Counted from the first letter of the stretch, positions 40,798-51,475 are shown. The stretch is DNA of 64,000 bases from Luteipulveratus flavus (GCF_029439465.1 NZ_JAROAV010000010.1:1-64000); one strand, 5' to 3'. Numbers and translations are program-made. Notes: generated by a model from the letters alone, not told the origin.

Positions 40798-41516
40798 TGG
40801 CGGCGGACGTCAAGGCGGTCATCTTCGACTGGGGTGGCACCCTCACCCCGTGGCACGCGATCGACCTGCGTGAGCAGTGGCAGGTCTACGCGCGAGAGAT
40901 CCACTCCGACCCGGCGCTCGCGGAGTCGCTGGGCGAGGCGATCCTCGCGGCCGAGGGCGAGTCGTGGCAGCACGTGCGCAAGGAGCAGGTCTCAGCGCGC
41001 CTGGAGGAGATCCTGGTCGCGGCGGGGGCCGACCTCGACCACGCGCAGCACGACGCCGCGCTCGCCGCGTACCGCGCGTACTGGGAGACCCACACGCACA
41101 CCGACCCGCAGGTGGCGCCTCTCTGGGAGGCCCTGCGGGACAGGGGCATGCGCGTCGGCGTGCTGTCGAACACGATCTGGTCGGGGGACTACCACCGCGG
41201 CATCTTCGAGCGCGACGGCGTGGACCACCTGATCGACGGGCAGGTCTACTCCAGCGAGATCGCGTGGACCAAGCCGCACGTCGAGGCCTACCGGACGGCG
41301 GCCCGCGCCGTCGAGGTGGAGCCGCACGAGTGTGTGTACGTCGGCGACCGCATGTTCGAGGACGTGTACGGCAGCCAGCAGGCCGGGATGCGCGCGATCC
41401 TGATCCCGCACTCGGACATCCCGCTGGACCAGCAGGTCGCCGGGGTGACCGCGACGCCGGACGGCACCGCGCACCAGCTGCTCGACATCCCCGCCATCCT
41501 CGACTCGTGGACCTGA
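40797..41516 (+). CDS. HAD family hydrolase
   Basis: A 239-residue haloacid-dehalogenase-like hydrolase. Motif I is FDWGGTLT with the nucleophilic Asp, motif II is VLSNT, motif III Lys is in AWTKPHVEAY, and motif IV is YVGDRMFEDVYGS. The helical cap lies between motifs I and II (C1 cap), as in small-molecule phosphatases. The first Asp of DxD is followed by Trp-Gly-Gly rather than Asp; a DWGGT form is seen in a subset of phosphatase-like HADs and may change chemistry. Its ATG overlaps the proS stop (TGATG). Confidence 0.87.
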   Translation: MAADVKAVIFDWGGTLTPWHAIDLREQWQVYAREIHSDPALAESLGEAILAAEGESWQHVRKEQVSARLEEILVAAGADLDHAQHDAALAAYRAYWETHTHTDPQVAPLWEALRDRGMRVGVLSNTIWSGDYHRGIFERDGVDHLIDGQVYSSEIAWTKPHVEAYRTAARAVEVEPHECVYVGDRMFEDVYGSQQAGMRAILIPHSDIPLDQQVAGVTATPDGTAHQLLDIPAILDSWT

Positions 41517-41583
41517 CGATCGTCGTGGCATCTGGTGCACACCGGTGCACCGCAGGTCAGGTCGGTCGTGCAGGAGGCGCGCG

Positions 41584-42366
41584 ATGAGCGACCCCTCGCT
41601 CCTGACGCTCGTCCTGCTGGTCGTCGCGGCGTTCACCGCGGGGTGGATCGACGCCGTCGTCGGCGGCGGCGGCCTCGTGCAGCTGCCGGCGCTCATGGTC
41701 GCGTTCCCGCAGGCGGCACCGGTGCAGCTGCTGGCCACCAACAAGCTCGGCTCGATCTGCGGGACGTCCACCAGCTCGGTCACCTACCTGCGCCGCGTCA
41801 AACCCGACCTGCGGACCGCGATCCCGTTGGCGCTGCTGGCTTTCGCCGGGTCACTGGTGGGAGCGGTGATCGCGACCCACATCCCGCGGTCGGCGTTCAA
41901 CCCGATCATCCTGGTCGTGCTGATCGCCGTCGGCGCGTACACCCTGCTCAAGCCGACGATGGGCGAGCACACCGCGCTGCGCTTCACGGGCCATCATCAC
42001 TACGTCGTCGCCGGCATCGCCGGTTTCGTGATCGGGATGTACGACGGCGCGCTCGGCCCGGGCACCGGCTCGTTCCTGGTCTTCGCGCTCGTCGGCCTGA
42101 TGGGGTACGCCTTCCTGGAGGCGAGCGCCAAGGCCAAGATCGCCAACTTCGCGACCAACCTCGCCGCCCTGGTCGTCTTCGTACCGCAGGGCGCGGTGGT
42201 CTGGACGATCGGCATCCTGATGGGCCTGGCCAACATCGCGGGCGCCTACACCGGAGCCCGGGCGGCGGTGGCCAAGGGCTCGGGCTTCATCCGGGTGGTG
42301 TTCGTGTGCGTGGTCAGCGGGTTCGTCGTCAAGATCGGGTGGGACGTCCTCCAGCAGATCCTCTGA
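41584..42366 (+). CDS. TauE/SafE family (TSUP) membrane transporter
   Basis: A 260-residue inner-membrane protein with about eight hydrophobic segments. The duplicated TSUP motif is seen in FTAGWIDAVVGGGGLVQLPAL near the N-terminus and GMYDGALGPGTGSFLVFALV near residue 150. The family exports sulfite, sulfonates or other anions. AGGAGG lies 6 nt before the ATG. It is 67 bp after the HAD gene and may be co-transcribed; its substrate cannot be told. Confidence 0.87.
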   Translation: MSDPSLLTLVLLVVAAFTAGWIDAVVGGGGLVQLPALMVAFPQAAPVQLLATNKLGSICGTSTSSVTYLRRVKPDLRTAIPLALLAFAGSLVGAVIATHIPRSAFNPIILVVLIAVGAYTLLKPTMGEHTALRFTGHHHYVVAGIAGFVIGMYDGALGPGTGSFLVFALVGLMGYAFLEASAKAKIANFATNLAALVVFVPQGAVVWTIGILMGLANIAGAYTGARAAVAKGSGFIRVVFVCVVSGFVVKIGWDVLQQIL

Positions 42367-42373
42367 CCGCCGC

Positions 42374-42859
42374 CTACTCGACGTAGGGCGTGCGGTCGCC
42401 CTCGACCCAGATCCGGGCACGGCGCAGCGCGAGGTGCTGGGTGGCGGCGATCTTCGCCCACGGGATGTCCTCCCACCCGAACCAGTGGGCCGCGCGGGAC
42501 TCCTCACTGAGCCGCAGCTCGCCCGGCGCGAGCCGACCGATGAACGTCACCGCGACGACCTGTCGCACGTTGCCGTCCGGGTACGCGGCGATGCGCGTCG
42601 GGTTGGAGAAGATGCCCAGCAGGTGGTGCTCGGCCAGGGTCAGCCCGGTCTCCTCCCGCACCTCCCGGTGCAGGGCGGTGGTGACGGACTCGTCGTCGTC
42701 GACCCCGCCGCCGAACAGGCCCCAGACGTCGCTGTCCGCGCGGTGCTCCAGCAGCACCCGGTCGCCCGTGTGGTCCAGCAGGACGATCGGCGCGCCCAGC
42801 GCTCGCGGCACGTTCGGGGCGGGTGCGGTCGGGTCGTCGACGTGGAAGGTGGCGGTCAC
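42374..42859 (-). CDS. Nudix hydrolase
   Basis: A 161-residue Nudix enzyme; the box GGGVDDDESVTTALHREV continuing REETGLTL fits GX5EX7REUXEEXGU exactly. Upstream strands read PIVLLDHTGDRVLLEHRADS. The family cleaves nucleoside diphosphates linked to other moieties; the C-terminal WFGWEDIPW is common in actinobacterial members. The GTG start overlaps the stop of the CapA-like gene by 4 bp, so the two are coupled, although no metabolic link is evident. Confidence 0.87.
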   Translation of the reverse strand: MTATFHVDDPTAPAPNVPRALGAPIVLLDHTGDRVLLEHRADSDVWGLFGGGVDDDESVTTALHREVREETGLTLAEHHLLGIFSNPTRIAAYPDGNVRQVVAVTFIGRLAPGELRLSEESRAAHWFGWEDIPWAKIAATQHLALRRARIWVEGDRTPYVE

Positions 42860-44064
42860 GGCTCCACCTTCGCATCGCACCCCGACCGCGACATCGCCGC
42901 CACGGTGCGGTGGTAGGACTCCGGGTGGGAGGTCGGCGTCGCGAGCACGACCCGGTGCCCGTGACCCCGGTCGACCCACGTCGGCCGGTACGTCAGGGAC
43001 TGGCTGATGCGGCCGGCCCGGTCGCGCTCGAACCGCACGGTCGCGACGACGCCGTCCTGCGCGCCGACCGGTGAACCGACCGCCGTCCCCTGCGTGGAGA
43101 GGAAGTTACCGACGGAGTAGAGCACGTAGCGGCCGTTGATCTTCGCGCACGGCTGGATCAGGTGCGGGTGGGCGCCGATGATCAGGTCCACTGCCCCGGA
43201 CCGCAGGAGAGCGTCGCCGATGGTCCGCTGGTCGGTCGTGACCGCCGGGTCGAACTGCGACCCCCAGTGCAACGAGACCACCACCAGGTCGGCGCCGTCG
43301 GCCTTCGCGCGCCGCGCGGAGGCGATGATCCCCTCGGCGCGCTGGGCGGCGTACAGGTTGTCCCGCATCCAGGGCGCGCCCGGGGGAGTGGTGCTGGTGT
43401 CCTCCTCGATGGAGTTCATCAGGCTGTAGCTGAGGGACAGGTGCGCCACCCGCAGCGGTGCGTCGTAACGGGCCGGCGCGCCGGAACCGGCCGCGGTGGC
43501 CGTCGGGCCGGCCGCCTGCAGGCCGTGGGCCGCGAGCACCTGCCGCGTCTCGCGGACGCCACGCAGGCCGGCGTCCCAGGTGTGGTTGTTGGCCGTGCTG
43601 CAGCCGTCGAAGCCGACATCGCGCAGGGTGCGGGCCAGCTCGTGCGGGGAGTTGAAGGTGTTCTTGCGGGTGAGGCGGGTGTTGTCGGCCGAGAGCGCGG
43701 TCTCCAGCTGGCAGATGCCGATCGTGGACCGCGCGATGGTCGGCTTCACGGCGGCGAACATCGCGTCGTAGCCGTACCCGTCGCCGGTCGCGGCGTCCTG
43801 GTTGACCGCCGCGTGAGGCAGCACGTCGCCGATGGCCGAGATCGTGATCGACGCGGGCGCCGCCGCGGTCGGGGACGGCGCGGGGCTCGTGGCCGAGGCG
43901 GTGGGCGGTCGGCTGACCGACGCGCGGGCAGGCTGCGTCGCGGACGTCCGGCTGCTGGAAGCGGCGCCGGCCGTGTCTGCCGGGGGAGCGGGCCCGTCGG
44001 GGGAGGAGCAGGCGGTCAACGCGCCGAGCAGAGCGGCGACCAGCGCGACCCGGGCACCTCGCAC
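42856..44064 (-). CDS. CapA-family lipoprotein (copy 1)
   Basis: A 402-residue metallophosphatase-fold protein of the CapA/PgsA family. The lipobox LTACSS (Cys about residue 19) and a Ser/Thr/Ala/Pro-rich linker precede the domain. The domain has ISAIGDVLPH, QLETALS, TANNHTWDAGLRG, LVVVSLHWGSQF, IGAHPHLIQPC and YSVGNFLSTQ, the metal-site set of the family. CapA proteins take part in poly-gamma-glutamate or envelope polymer handling, but many are uncharacterised. It follows the second copy by one base. Confidence 0.85.
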   Translation of the reverse strand: MRGARVALVAALLGALTACSSPDGPAPPADTAGAASSSRTSATQPARASVSRPPTASATSPAPSPTAAAPASITISAIGDVLPHAAVNQDAATGDGYGYDAMFAAVKPTIARSTIGICQLETALSADNTRLTRKNTFNSPHELARTLRDVGFDGCSTANNHTWDAGLRGVRETRQVLAAHGLQAAGPTATAAGSGAPARYDAPLRVAHLSLSYSLMNSIEEDTSTTPPGAPWMRDNLYAAQRAEGIIASARRAKADGADLVVVSLHWGSQFDPAVTTDQRTIGDALLRSGAVDLIIGAHPHLIQPCAKINGRYVLYSVGNFLSTQGTAVGSPVGAQDGVVATVRFERDRAGRISQSLTYRPTWVDRGHGHRVVLATPTSHPESYHRTVAAMSRSGCDAKVEP

Positions 44065-44065
44065 G

Positions 44066-45256
44066 TCAGCCGCCGTCGACCGGGGTGGCCTTGCAGGTCC
44101 CGAGCCTGTTCATCGTCGTGGTGGTCCGCTTGTACGACGTCGGGTTGGTCGACTCGCTGGACAGCCGGATGACGTGCTTGCCGGGGATGTCGACCATCGT
44201 CGGCTGGTAGGAGGCCCGCTGCGTCCATCGGCCGTCCTCGGACCGGGTGAACGTCAGCTCGGCGATGACCCCGTCGGCGTTGGTGTCGCTGAGCGTGCCG
44301 GCCTGGCCCTTGCCCTGGTTGGACAGGAAGTTGCCGAGGCCGAAGAACGCCGTCTTGCCGTTGACGGTCGTGCACGGCTGGACGAGGTGAGCGTGCGCGC
44401 CGAAGATGCCGTCGACGTACGGCGACTCCAGCAGGCTGGTGGCCAGCGACCGCTGGTCCTTGGTCGGCTGCGGGACGTACTCGGTGCCCCAGTGGATGCT
44501 CACGACGACCAGGTCCGCGCCGTCGTCCTTGGCCTTCTTGGCGTCGGCGATGATGCCGGCCGCGCCCCGGGCGGGCCACAGGTAGCGCTTCAGGTTCGGG
44601 GCGCCGGGCGGCAGGTCGGTGTTGGGGGAGGACTGGTTGAGGATCGTGTACGTGTAGCTGAGGTTGGCGATCCTCACGCCCTTCGCCTCGTACACCGCCG
44701 GCATCCCGGGGTCGCTCGCCGAGGTGGTCGGCCCGGCGACCTTCAGGCCGGCGGCGGTCAGCTGGTCGCGGGTCGAGGTGATGCCGCGGGCGCCCTGGTC
44801 CCAGGTGTGGTTGGACGCGGTCTCGCACCCGTCGAAGCCGGCGCCCTTGAGGTCGCGCGCGATCTCCTTCGGCACGTTGTAGACCAGCGAGCCGGGCCGG
44901 CTGAGGTTCTCGTTCGTGGAGGAGATCGGCGTCTCCTGGTGGCAGATCGACACGTCGGCGGCGCTCAGGACCGGCCGGACGTCGGCGAACATCGGCCCGA
45001 AGTCGTACTCGCCGCGGCCGGATGCCTTCGCGTTGGCCCGCGCGTTCTTCGCGACGGGGACATGGATGAGGATGTCGCCGGACCCCGTGACGGTGACGGT
45101 CGTCGGGCTCTTGGCGTCCGTGGAGCCGGACGCCTGCGAGGAGCCCGACGGCGCCTTCGGCCTCGGGTCCGGCTTCGCGCCTCCGTCGTCGCCGGTGGAG
45201 CACGCGACGAGGGCGGCCGTCACCACGGCCGCCAGGACAGGACCCCCCACACGCAT
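44066..45256 (-). CDS. CapA-family lipoprotein (copy 2)
   Basis: A 396-residue paralogue of the next gene with the same layout: lipobox LVACST, Ser/Lys-rich linker, then VTGSGDILIH, HQETPISS, TASNHTWDQGARG, LVVVSIHWGTEY, FGAHAHLVQPC and FGLGNFLSNQ. Same length class and order suggest tandem duplication. The ATG start is set by a TAGGGT box 7 nt upstream; the GTG three codons earlier overlaps that box. Transcribed before copy 1 and the Nudix gene. Confidence 0.85.
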   Translation of the reverse strand: MRVGGPVLAAVVTAALVACSTGDDGGAKPDPRPKAPSGSSQASGSTDAKSPTTVTVTGSGDILIHVPVAKNARANAKASGRGEYDFGPMFADVRPVLSAADVSICHQETPISSTNENLSRPGSLVYNVPKEIARDLKGAGFDGCETASNHTWDQGARGITSTRDQLTAAGLKVAGPTTSASDPGMPAVYEAKGVRIANLSYTYTILNQSSPNTDLPPGAPNLKRYLWPARGAAGIIADAKKAKDDGADLVVVSIHWGTEYVPQPTKDQRSLATSLLESPYVDGIFGAHAHLVQPCTTVNGKTAFFGLGNFLSNQGKGQAGTLSDTNADGVIAELTFTRSEDGRWTQRASYQPTMVDIPGKHVIRLSSESTNPTSYKRTTTTMNRLGTCKATPVDGG

Positions 45257-45266
45257 AGGCGGCACC

Positions 45267-47252
<1,986 letters not shown>

Positions 47253-47273
47253 ATCGGATCCTCTCGTCCTCGT

Positions 47274-47485
47274 GCAGTCATATATGCGCGCATCTCTCTC
47301 GACCGTACGGGGAGTCGCTCGGAGTCGAGCGGCAGGAGGAGGCGTGCTTTGAAGAGGCGGCCCGGCTCGCATGCGAGGTCGTGGCCGCAGAAGCGGACAA
47401 CTCGACCAGCGTCTTCAGCGGGCCGCGGACGTCGTCCAGGCTGTGGGGTGGCAAGCGAGACGGCCGCCAGGTGTCGGAGGGGTGA
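47274..47485 (+). pseudogene. Frameshifted N-terminal fragment of a large serine recombinase
   Basis: In one frame the sequence reads AVIYARISLDRTG, the start of the catalytic domain of serine integrases with the nucleophile Ser in the ARIS context. One frame over, beginning in the following run of G, it reads ESLGVERQEEACFEEAARLA and then DNSTSVFSG, the expected continuation (LGV.RQEEDC ... DNDTSAFSG). A single missing G at 47309-47312 explains the break. No in-frame start codon is visible upstream and the frame ends at a TGA after about 70 codons, so the gene is dead and truncated. It runs away from the left repeat, as integrase genes next to att sites do. Confidence 0.7.
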
Positions 47486-47670
47486 CACCTCGGGTAGCTT
47501 CGTGGGCCGGACGCGGCGGAGCCAGGAAAGAGACCATCGCATAAAGCGAGGCTAAGCCCCGCTGGTCGCCTTAGTGCCTGTGTTGGCGCGGAGTGCGACG
47601 CGGGTCGTCGGCTTCGAAGTACTGCGGGGGCGATACGTTGACGTTCCGACCAAGCAGCGGAGGTGCAGTC
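47486..47670. other. Gap between recombinase relic and ParB-like gene
   Basis: No convincing gene; 185 bp that may hold decayed recombinase sequence and the promoter of the ParB-like gene. GGAGGTG at 47659-47665 is the ribosome binding site of that gene. Confidence 0.5.
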
Positions 47671-49215
47671 TTGCAGTGGCCAATCGAGATGGCGGACCTG
47701 GGGCAACTTGTCTTGGATCCACTGAATGTTCGAGTCCGCGAGGGTCAGGGCGACGGTCTGACATCCATGGATGGCGTCCTTGCAGAGGAAAAGATCGCCG
47801 GGTACATGCTTGCTGAGGCGAAACTGCTTGATCTGATTCACAGCATCCTCCGGGATGGCTACCTCGACAATGAGATTCCTGTCGCGACGTCCGCAGGCGA
47901 CGGCAAGGGGCTCATTGTCCTTGAAGGAAACAGGCGCATCACCGCGTTGAAGGTCATTCAGCGTCCAGAACTTCTTGGTCCAGAGGCGGCGAAGGTCGAG
48001 CGATTGAAGAGTCGCTACCCGGGAAACCCTGCGCCAACACAAATCCGGGTCATGCTCGCACCATCCCGTGCGGCAGCGCAGCCACTCCTCGCTCGCCTCC
48101 ACATTGGCCAGGCGAAAGAGCCATGGATTCGCGAACAGCAAGCGATCTTCTTTCATTCTCAACTGTCCGATGATCTATCGGTGGACGATTTACGGATTAT
48201 GTATCCGGCTGAAAAACCCGGAGAGATTCGGCGCCTGATCATGATGGGCGAGATGCGCGACATGATTCGCAGTCTCGACTTCCCAGATGACGCGCTGCGC
48301 GACTTCGTTCTCACCAGCAAACTGAAGATGACGGTCTTTGAGTACGTGTACCGACCGAAGAAACTCTCCTCGGCGCTCGGTCTCGACTTCAACCGCGACG
48401 GCTTGTTGCCGACAAAGAATGCCACCGGAGCGCAGCAGCGTGCCCTCCTATATGTGCTGGGACGGCTGGAGAGTGGCACCCTCAACACCCGATCCCCTGA
48501 CCTGATCGCGAAGCATGAGGGCCCTCACGAGGCCTTTGTCGGCAGGCTTCGTCGGATCATGCACGGTGAGGATCCTGGCTCCGATGCGGCCGAGCCTGGG
48601 CCTGAGCCCGAGCGTCAGCGTGGCGCTGCCGCGCCGGGAGAAGGCGCGCGCGGATCGGGCTCCGCTGACGAGGGCGGTACGGGTGGCAAAGGAGCGTCGT
48701 CGGGGGGCAGTGAGGCCCACCCGAAGACGGATGAATCAGCGCCGGGGGCAACGCGCGGGCCGAATCGTGGGGACACGAAGTCGCGGCTGAATATGACTGG
48801 ATTCGAGTACGCGGGTACGTCCGCGGGGGTGCGGCGACGCTTTGAAGAAGTCGGCCGGATCGACGTGCGCGATTTTCCAAACGCGACTCACGACCTACTA
48901 CGAACCATCCTCGAATGTGCAATCAAGGATTTCTTTAAGGCCGAGGGAGATCCGTTCCCACCGAAGGCAACAATTGGGAATTGCATTGAGAAGCTGTCGC
49001 GCCACTTCCAGTCCAACTTCAGGATGACCGCGCTAATCAATGGCATTAACAGGAAGGGGCGAATGGGTTCCGAGCAGTACGCCGGAACCGCGGACGCGCT
49101 GAACGCAGCAAATCACGAGCCGGACCACTTCGTTGACGCAAGAGAAGTTCATGCGTCGTGGGAGAAGATCAAACCCATCGTCATCGAGATCATTGGGAAG
49201 AAGAGTGGGGCCTAG
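47671..49215 (+). CDS. ParB-like N-terminal domain protein with helical C-terminal domain
   Basis: A 514-residue protein. Residues 1-130 resemble a ParB/Srx N-terminal fold: LVLDPLNVRV, LLDLIHSILRDGYLDNEIPV, and EGNRRITALK at 85-94 where chromosomal ParB has GERRxRA; this box binds or hydrolyses nucleotide in the family. Residues 300-370 are a Gly/Ser/Glu-rich linker. Residues 375-514 form a separate helical domain with FPNATHDLLRTILECAIKDFF, a pattern seen in HEPN-like C-terminal domains of defence-associated ParB proteins (inference). I choose a TTG start because GGAGGTG lies 5 nt upstream; the next in-frame ATG is six codons on. It has no helix-turn-helix and no ParA partner, so plasmid partition is unlikely. 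Confidence 0.65.
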   Translation: MQWPIEMADLGQLVLDPLNVRVREGQGDGLTSMDGVLAEEKIAGYMLAEAKLLDLIHSILRDGYLDNEIPVATSAGDGKGLIVLEGNRRITALKVIQRPELLGPEAAKVERLKSRYPGNPAPTQIRVMLAPSRAAAQPLLARLHIGQAKEPWIREQQAIFFHSQLSDDLSVDDLRIMYPAEKPGEIRRLIMMGEMRDMIRSLDFPDDALRDFVLTSKLKMTVFEYVYRPKKLSSALGLDFNRDGLLPTKNATGAQQRALLYVLGRLESGTLNTRSPDLIAKHEGPHEAFVGRLRRIMHGEDPGSDAAEPGPEPERQRGAAAPGEGARGSGSADEGGTGGKGASSGGSEAHPKTDESAPGATRGPNRGDTKSRLNMTGFEYAGTSAGVRRRFEEVGRIDVRDFPNATHDLLRTILECAIKDFFKAEGDPFPPKATIGNCIEKLSRHFQSNFRMTALINGINRKGRMGSEQYAGTADALNAANHEPDHFVDAREVHASWEKIKPIVIEIIGKKSGA

Positions 49216-49310
49216 TGGCGTTTTGTCACAGGGTTCGCCGATGTCCGCAGTTTAGTTCGACCAGGCCTGGTGTGTTTCTGTGTAGTCGATTTCCAGGGGA
49301 GAAGAAGTAG

Positions 49311-50426
49311 ATGTGGCGCCTTAAGAACTCTCGTGGCCAGTTCGATCATCAATACAGTCGCGCTGTTGATGCCGTTGCGGACAGAGACTGGCAAATCGTC
49401 GGTGGGCGCGACCCTGGCGCCAACTCCAATTCTCGGCTGATTGGTCGAGTGATGTCATCGATCGACTATTCAAACGAGACGGGGACGCTGCACTCTCGCG
49501 ACATATACTGCGGTCTGCTCGCATCGTCTGATCCCCTTATCGAGTGCCACAAACCAACTAGTCGATCTGCTGTGATCGCTGTTGGTGATGGTTTCGTGCG
49601 TCTCATCCACTCAATTGCGCACGTTTGGGATAAGTTTCCTACGATCTATTCGGACGTGTCCCATCTCGTGGGCGAGGGTTGCAAGGAGGAGGCCAGGCGC
49701 TACCTTGGCTCATCTCGTGCATCGGCCGCCAGGTACGTTCTAAGGGACATTGACATCGATCTGTTCGACGCTGCTGCGGCGGAGGCCGACGCGCCCCATG
49801 ATGCCGATCTATGGGGCGAAGGCGGGCTACAGTCGGGGGGAGTCGAGTCCATGCTCCTGTGGGCTATCGCTCACGAGATCGCACATCTCGTCGACCGCCC
49901 AAAGAGCGGGCGCATGGTATCGCGTTATTCGCGGTTACAAGAGGTGCTGCAATCCCAAAAAATCGACCTTTCGGAAGCGCCTCTCTGGAATAGTAGCCAA
50001 ACGGACGAACTGATCGCCGACATGGGTGCAATGGATGTCGTCGCTGGATCTTCCGACCCTGCTGCGGAGCCAGGTCGCGTCCTGCCAGCCGCCCTTATCG
50101 CGACAACGGCGCTCGGTATTTTTGGGTGGGCGATTGACGGAGCATCCTACTCGCAGACTCATCCTTCTCCTTTCTACCGGACAGACATGCTCCTAGTTCA
50201 TTGGCTGAATTGGGTGGAACGTGGTTCGCTTTTAGGAGAATTGAGGGACCGGGGATTTGATGAAACGCACCTGAAGCCCTTGGCCGCTGACCTTTCTCTA
50301 GCCTATGTATTCTCGAAGTGGATCGCCGGAAACTACCGCCTTGGTAGGGACGACTTAGCAATTATCTCCGACGCGGAAGAGGTGTGGCGCTGGATTTTCC
50401 GAGCGCAGCAGCTAGCTTTTCTTTGA
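49311..50426 (+). CDS. HEXXH zinc metallopeptidase of unknown family
   Basis: A 371-residue protein with LLWAIAHEIAHLVD (HEIAH at 188-192) and, 41 residues on, TDELIADMGAMDVV, whose Glu 233 suits the third zinc ligand of a gluzincin. The preceding 180 residues have no known domain; ADLWGEGGLQSGGVES precedes the active helix. A weak hydrophobic stretch (LPAALIATTALGIFGWAI) follows. GGAGAAG lies before the ATG. It is 95 bp after the ParB-like gene on the same strand, and both share low-GC codon use, so they probably form an operon. Its TGA is the first part of a hexanucleotide repeat. Confidence 0.7.
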   Translation: MWRLKNSRGQFDHQYSRAVDAVADRDWQIVGGRDPGANSNSRLIGRVMSSIDYSNETGTLHSRDIYCGLLASSDPLIECHKPTSRSAVIAVGDGFVRLIHSIAHVWDKFPTIYSDVSHLVGEGCKEEARRYLGSSRASAARYVLRDIDIDLFDAAAAEADAPHDADLWGEGGLQSGGVESMLLWAIAHEIAHLVDRPKSGRMVSRYSRLQEVLQSQKIDLSEAPLWNSSQTDELIADMGAMDVVAGSSDPAAEPGRVLPAALIATTALGIFGWAIDGASYSQTHPSPFYRTDMLLVHWLNWVERGSLLGELRDRGFDETHLKPLAADLSLAYVFSKWIAGNYRLGRDDLAIISDAEEVWRWIFRAQQLAFL

Positions 50427-50482
50427 AGTTGAAGTTGAAGTTGAAGTTGAAGTTGAAGTTGAAGTTGACGTTGAAGTTGAAA
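50423..50482. repeat. Hexanucleotide microsatellite (TTGAAG) x 10
   Basis: Seven perfect TTGAAG units, then TTGACG, TTGAAG and TTGAAA. It begins at the last codons of the metallopeptidase gene (whose TGA is in the first unit) and lies between two convergent genes. Slippage would not change a frame because the period is six. Confidence 0.95.
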
Positions 50483-50581
50483 TTGGGGCCAGGGGCAATG
50501 GACGTGAGTGTCATAAGCCTGCCACTCGCGGACCTCGGCGCGCTCGTGGGTGGCGTAGTTTTCCACCGGGTGTTGGCTTCG

Positions 50582-51475
50582 TCAGCGGTCGCTGAGGACA
50601 GCAGAGACGGGCTTCGACGCGATCATTAGTTCAGTAGCCTTCCCGGTGCGATTCGCGCTGTAACTCAACTCGTAGTCGCGGACATCATGGCTGCTGTAGA
50701 TCTTCCGGATGAAGTCTGACGGGTCGTAGGTCAGCACCCAGTTTCCGTCACGCTTCGCGTCGAGAGCGTGGGCCAGATCGGCGTGGTCGCGGTGGGTGAA
50801 CGCGTTCAGGTAGAGGCTGCCGCCCATCTCCACGTACGGCGGGTCGATGTACAGGAACGCGTCCTGGTCATCCAGGTACTGGCGGGCGACGGCCATGCCG
50901 TCCCGGCTTAGGACGGTGATGCGCGCCGCAAGATCGCCGATCGCTGCGACCCGTTCGACGAGCCGCGCACGGTTGTACCGGGCATCGATCTTGTAGTTGC
51001 CGGTCTGGTTGACGCCACCGATCGGTCCGGCGTTAAGGATTCCGGACCGGTTGGTCCGATTTAGGTAGAAGAACGCGAATCCCAAGGCGAGAGAGTCGGA
51101 CTCGTCGGCCGCACGATATATCGCCTTCTGAGAGCGCCACTCTTCGACGTTCAGGGCCGTGTCGGTGATGCGCGCTGCGAACGCGTCCGGCTGCTGCACG
51201 ACGGACTTCCAGAAGCAGTAGACAGCGGGATCGACGTCGTTGATGACGAGTTGCTGTACGCGGTCCTGGAGGAGGAGCGCGACGCCTGCTCCCACCCCGC
51301 CCGCGTAGGGCTCGACGTAGCGGGCGTTGTCGATCCCGAGGCGCTCGATCAGGTCGCCGAAGAACGTCGCCAAGGCGGCTTTGCCACCCGGGTACCGCAG
51401 TGGGCTGACGGCCGCCGTGCGTCCCGCCGCTCGGATGCTAAGCCTTCCTGAGCGCGCGTCGGTGATGGCGGTCAT
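50582..51475 (-). CDS. DNA adenine-N6 methyltransferase (Dam/D12 class)
   Basis: A 297-residue D12-class N6-adenine methyltransferase. Motif X-like SPLRYPGGKAAL, motif I region YVEPYAGGVGAGVALL, and motif IV FLYIDPPYVEMG with DPPY are present; FYLNRTNRSGILN is typical of Dam-like enzymes. The sequence specificity is unknown and no restriction endonuclease is adjacent, so it may be an orphan or anti-restriction enzyme of the element. Its ATG overlaps the zinc-ribbon gene stop (ATGA). Confidence 0.9.
   Translation of the reverse strand: MTAITDARSGRLSIRAAGRTAAVSPLRYPGGKAALATFFGDLIERLGIDNARYVEPYAGGVGAGVALLLQDRVQQLVINDVDPAVYCFWKSVVQQPDAFAARITDTALNVEEWRSQKAIYRAADESDSLALGFAFFYLNRTNRSGILNAGPIGGVNQTGNYKIDARYNRARLVERVAAIGDLAARITVLSRDGMAVARQYLDDQDAFLYIDPPYVEMGGSLYLNAFTHRDHADLAHALDAKRDGNWVLTYDPSDFIRKIYSSHDVRDYELSYSANRTGKATELMIASKPVSAVLSDR

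Noticed and set aside
47278-48162. Minus-strand 294-codon frame over the ParB-like gene
   Set aside because: It is antisense to the better supported ParB-like frame, has no ribosome binding site and matches nothing I recognise.
47671-49215. Plasmid partition protein ParB
   Set aside because: No helix-turn-helix, no ParA neighbour and no parS-like cluster; the HEPN-like tail points elsewhere.
50384-50629. Lys-Leu repeat protein across the hexanucleotide tract
   Set aside because: It overlaps the end of the metallopeptidase gene and owes its pattern to the microsatellite; no ribosome binding site.
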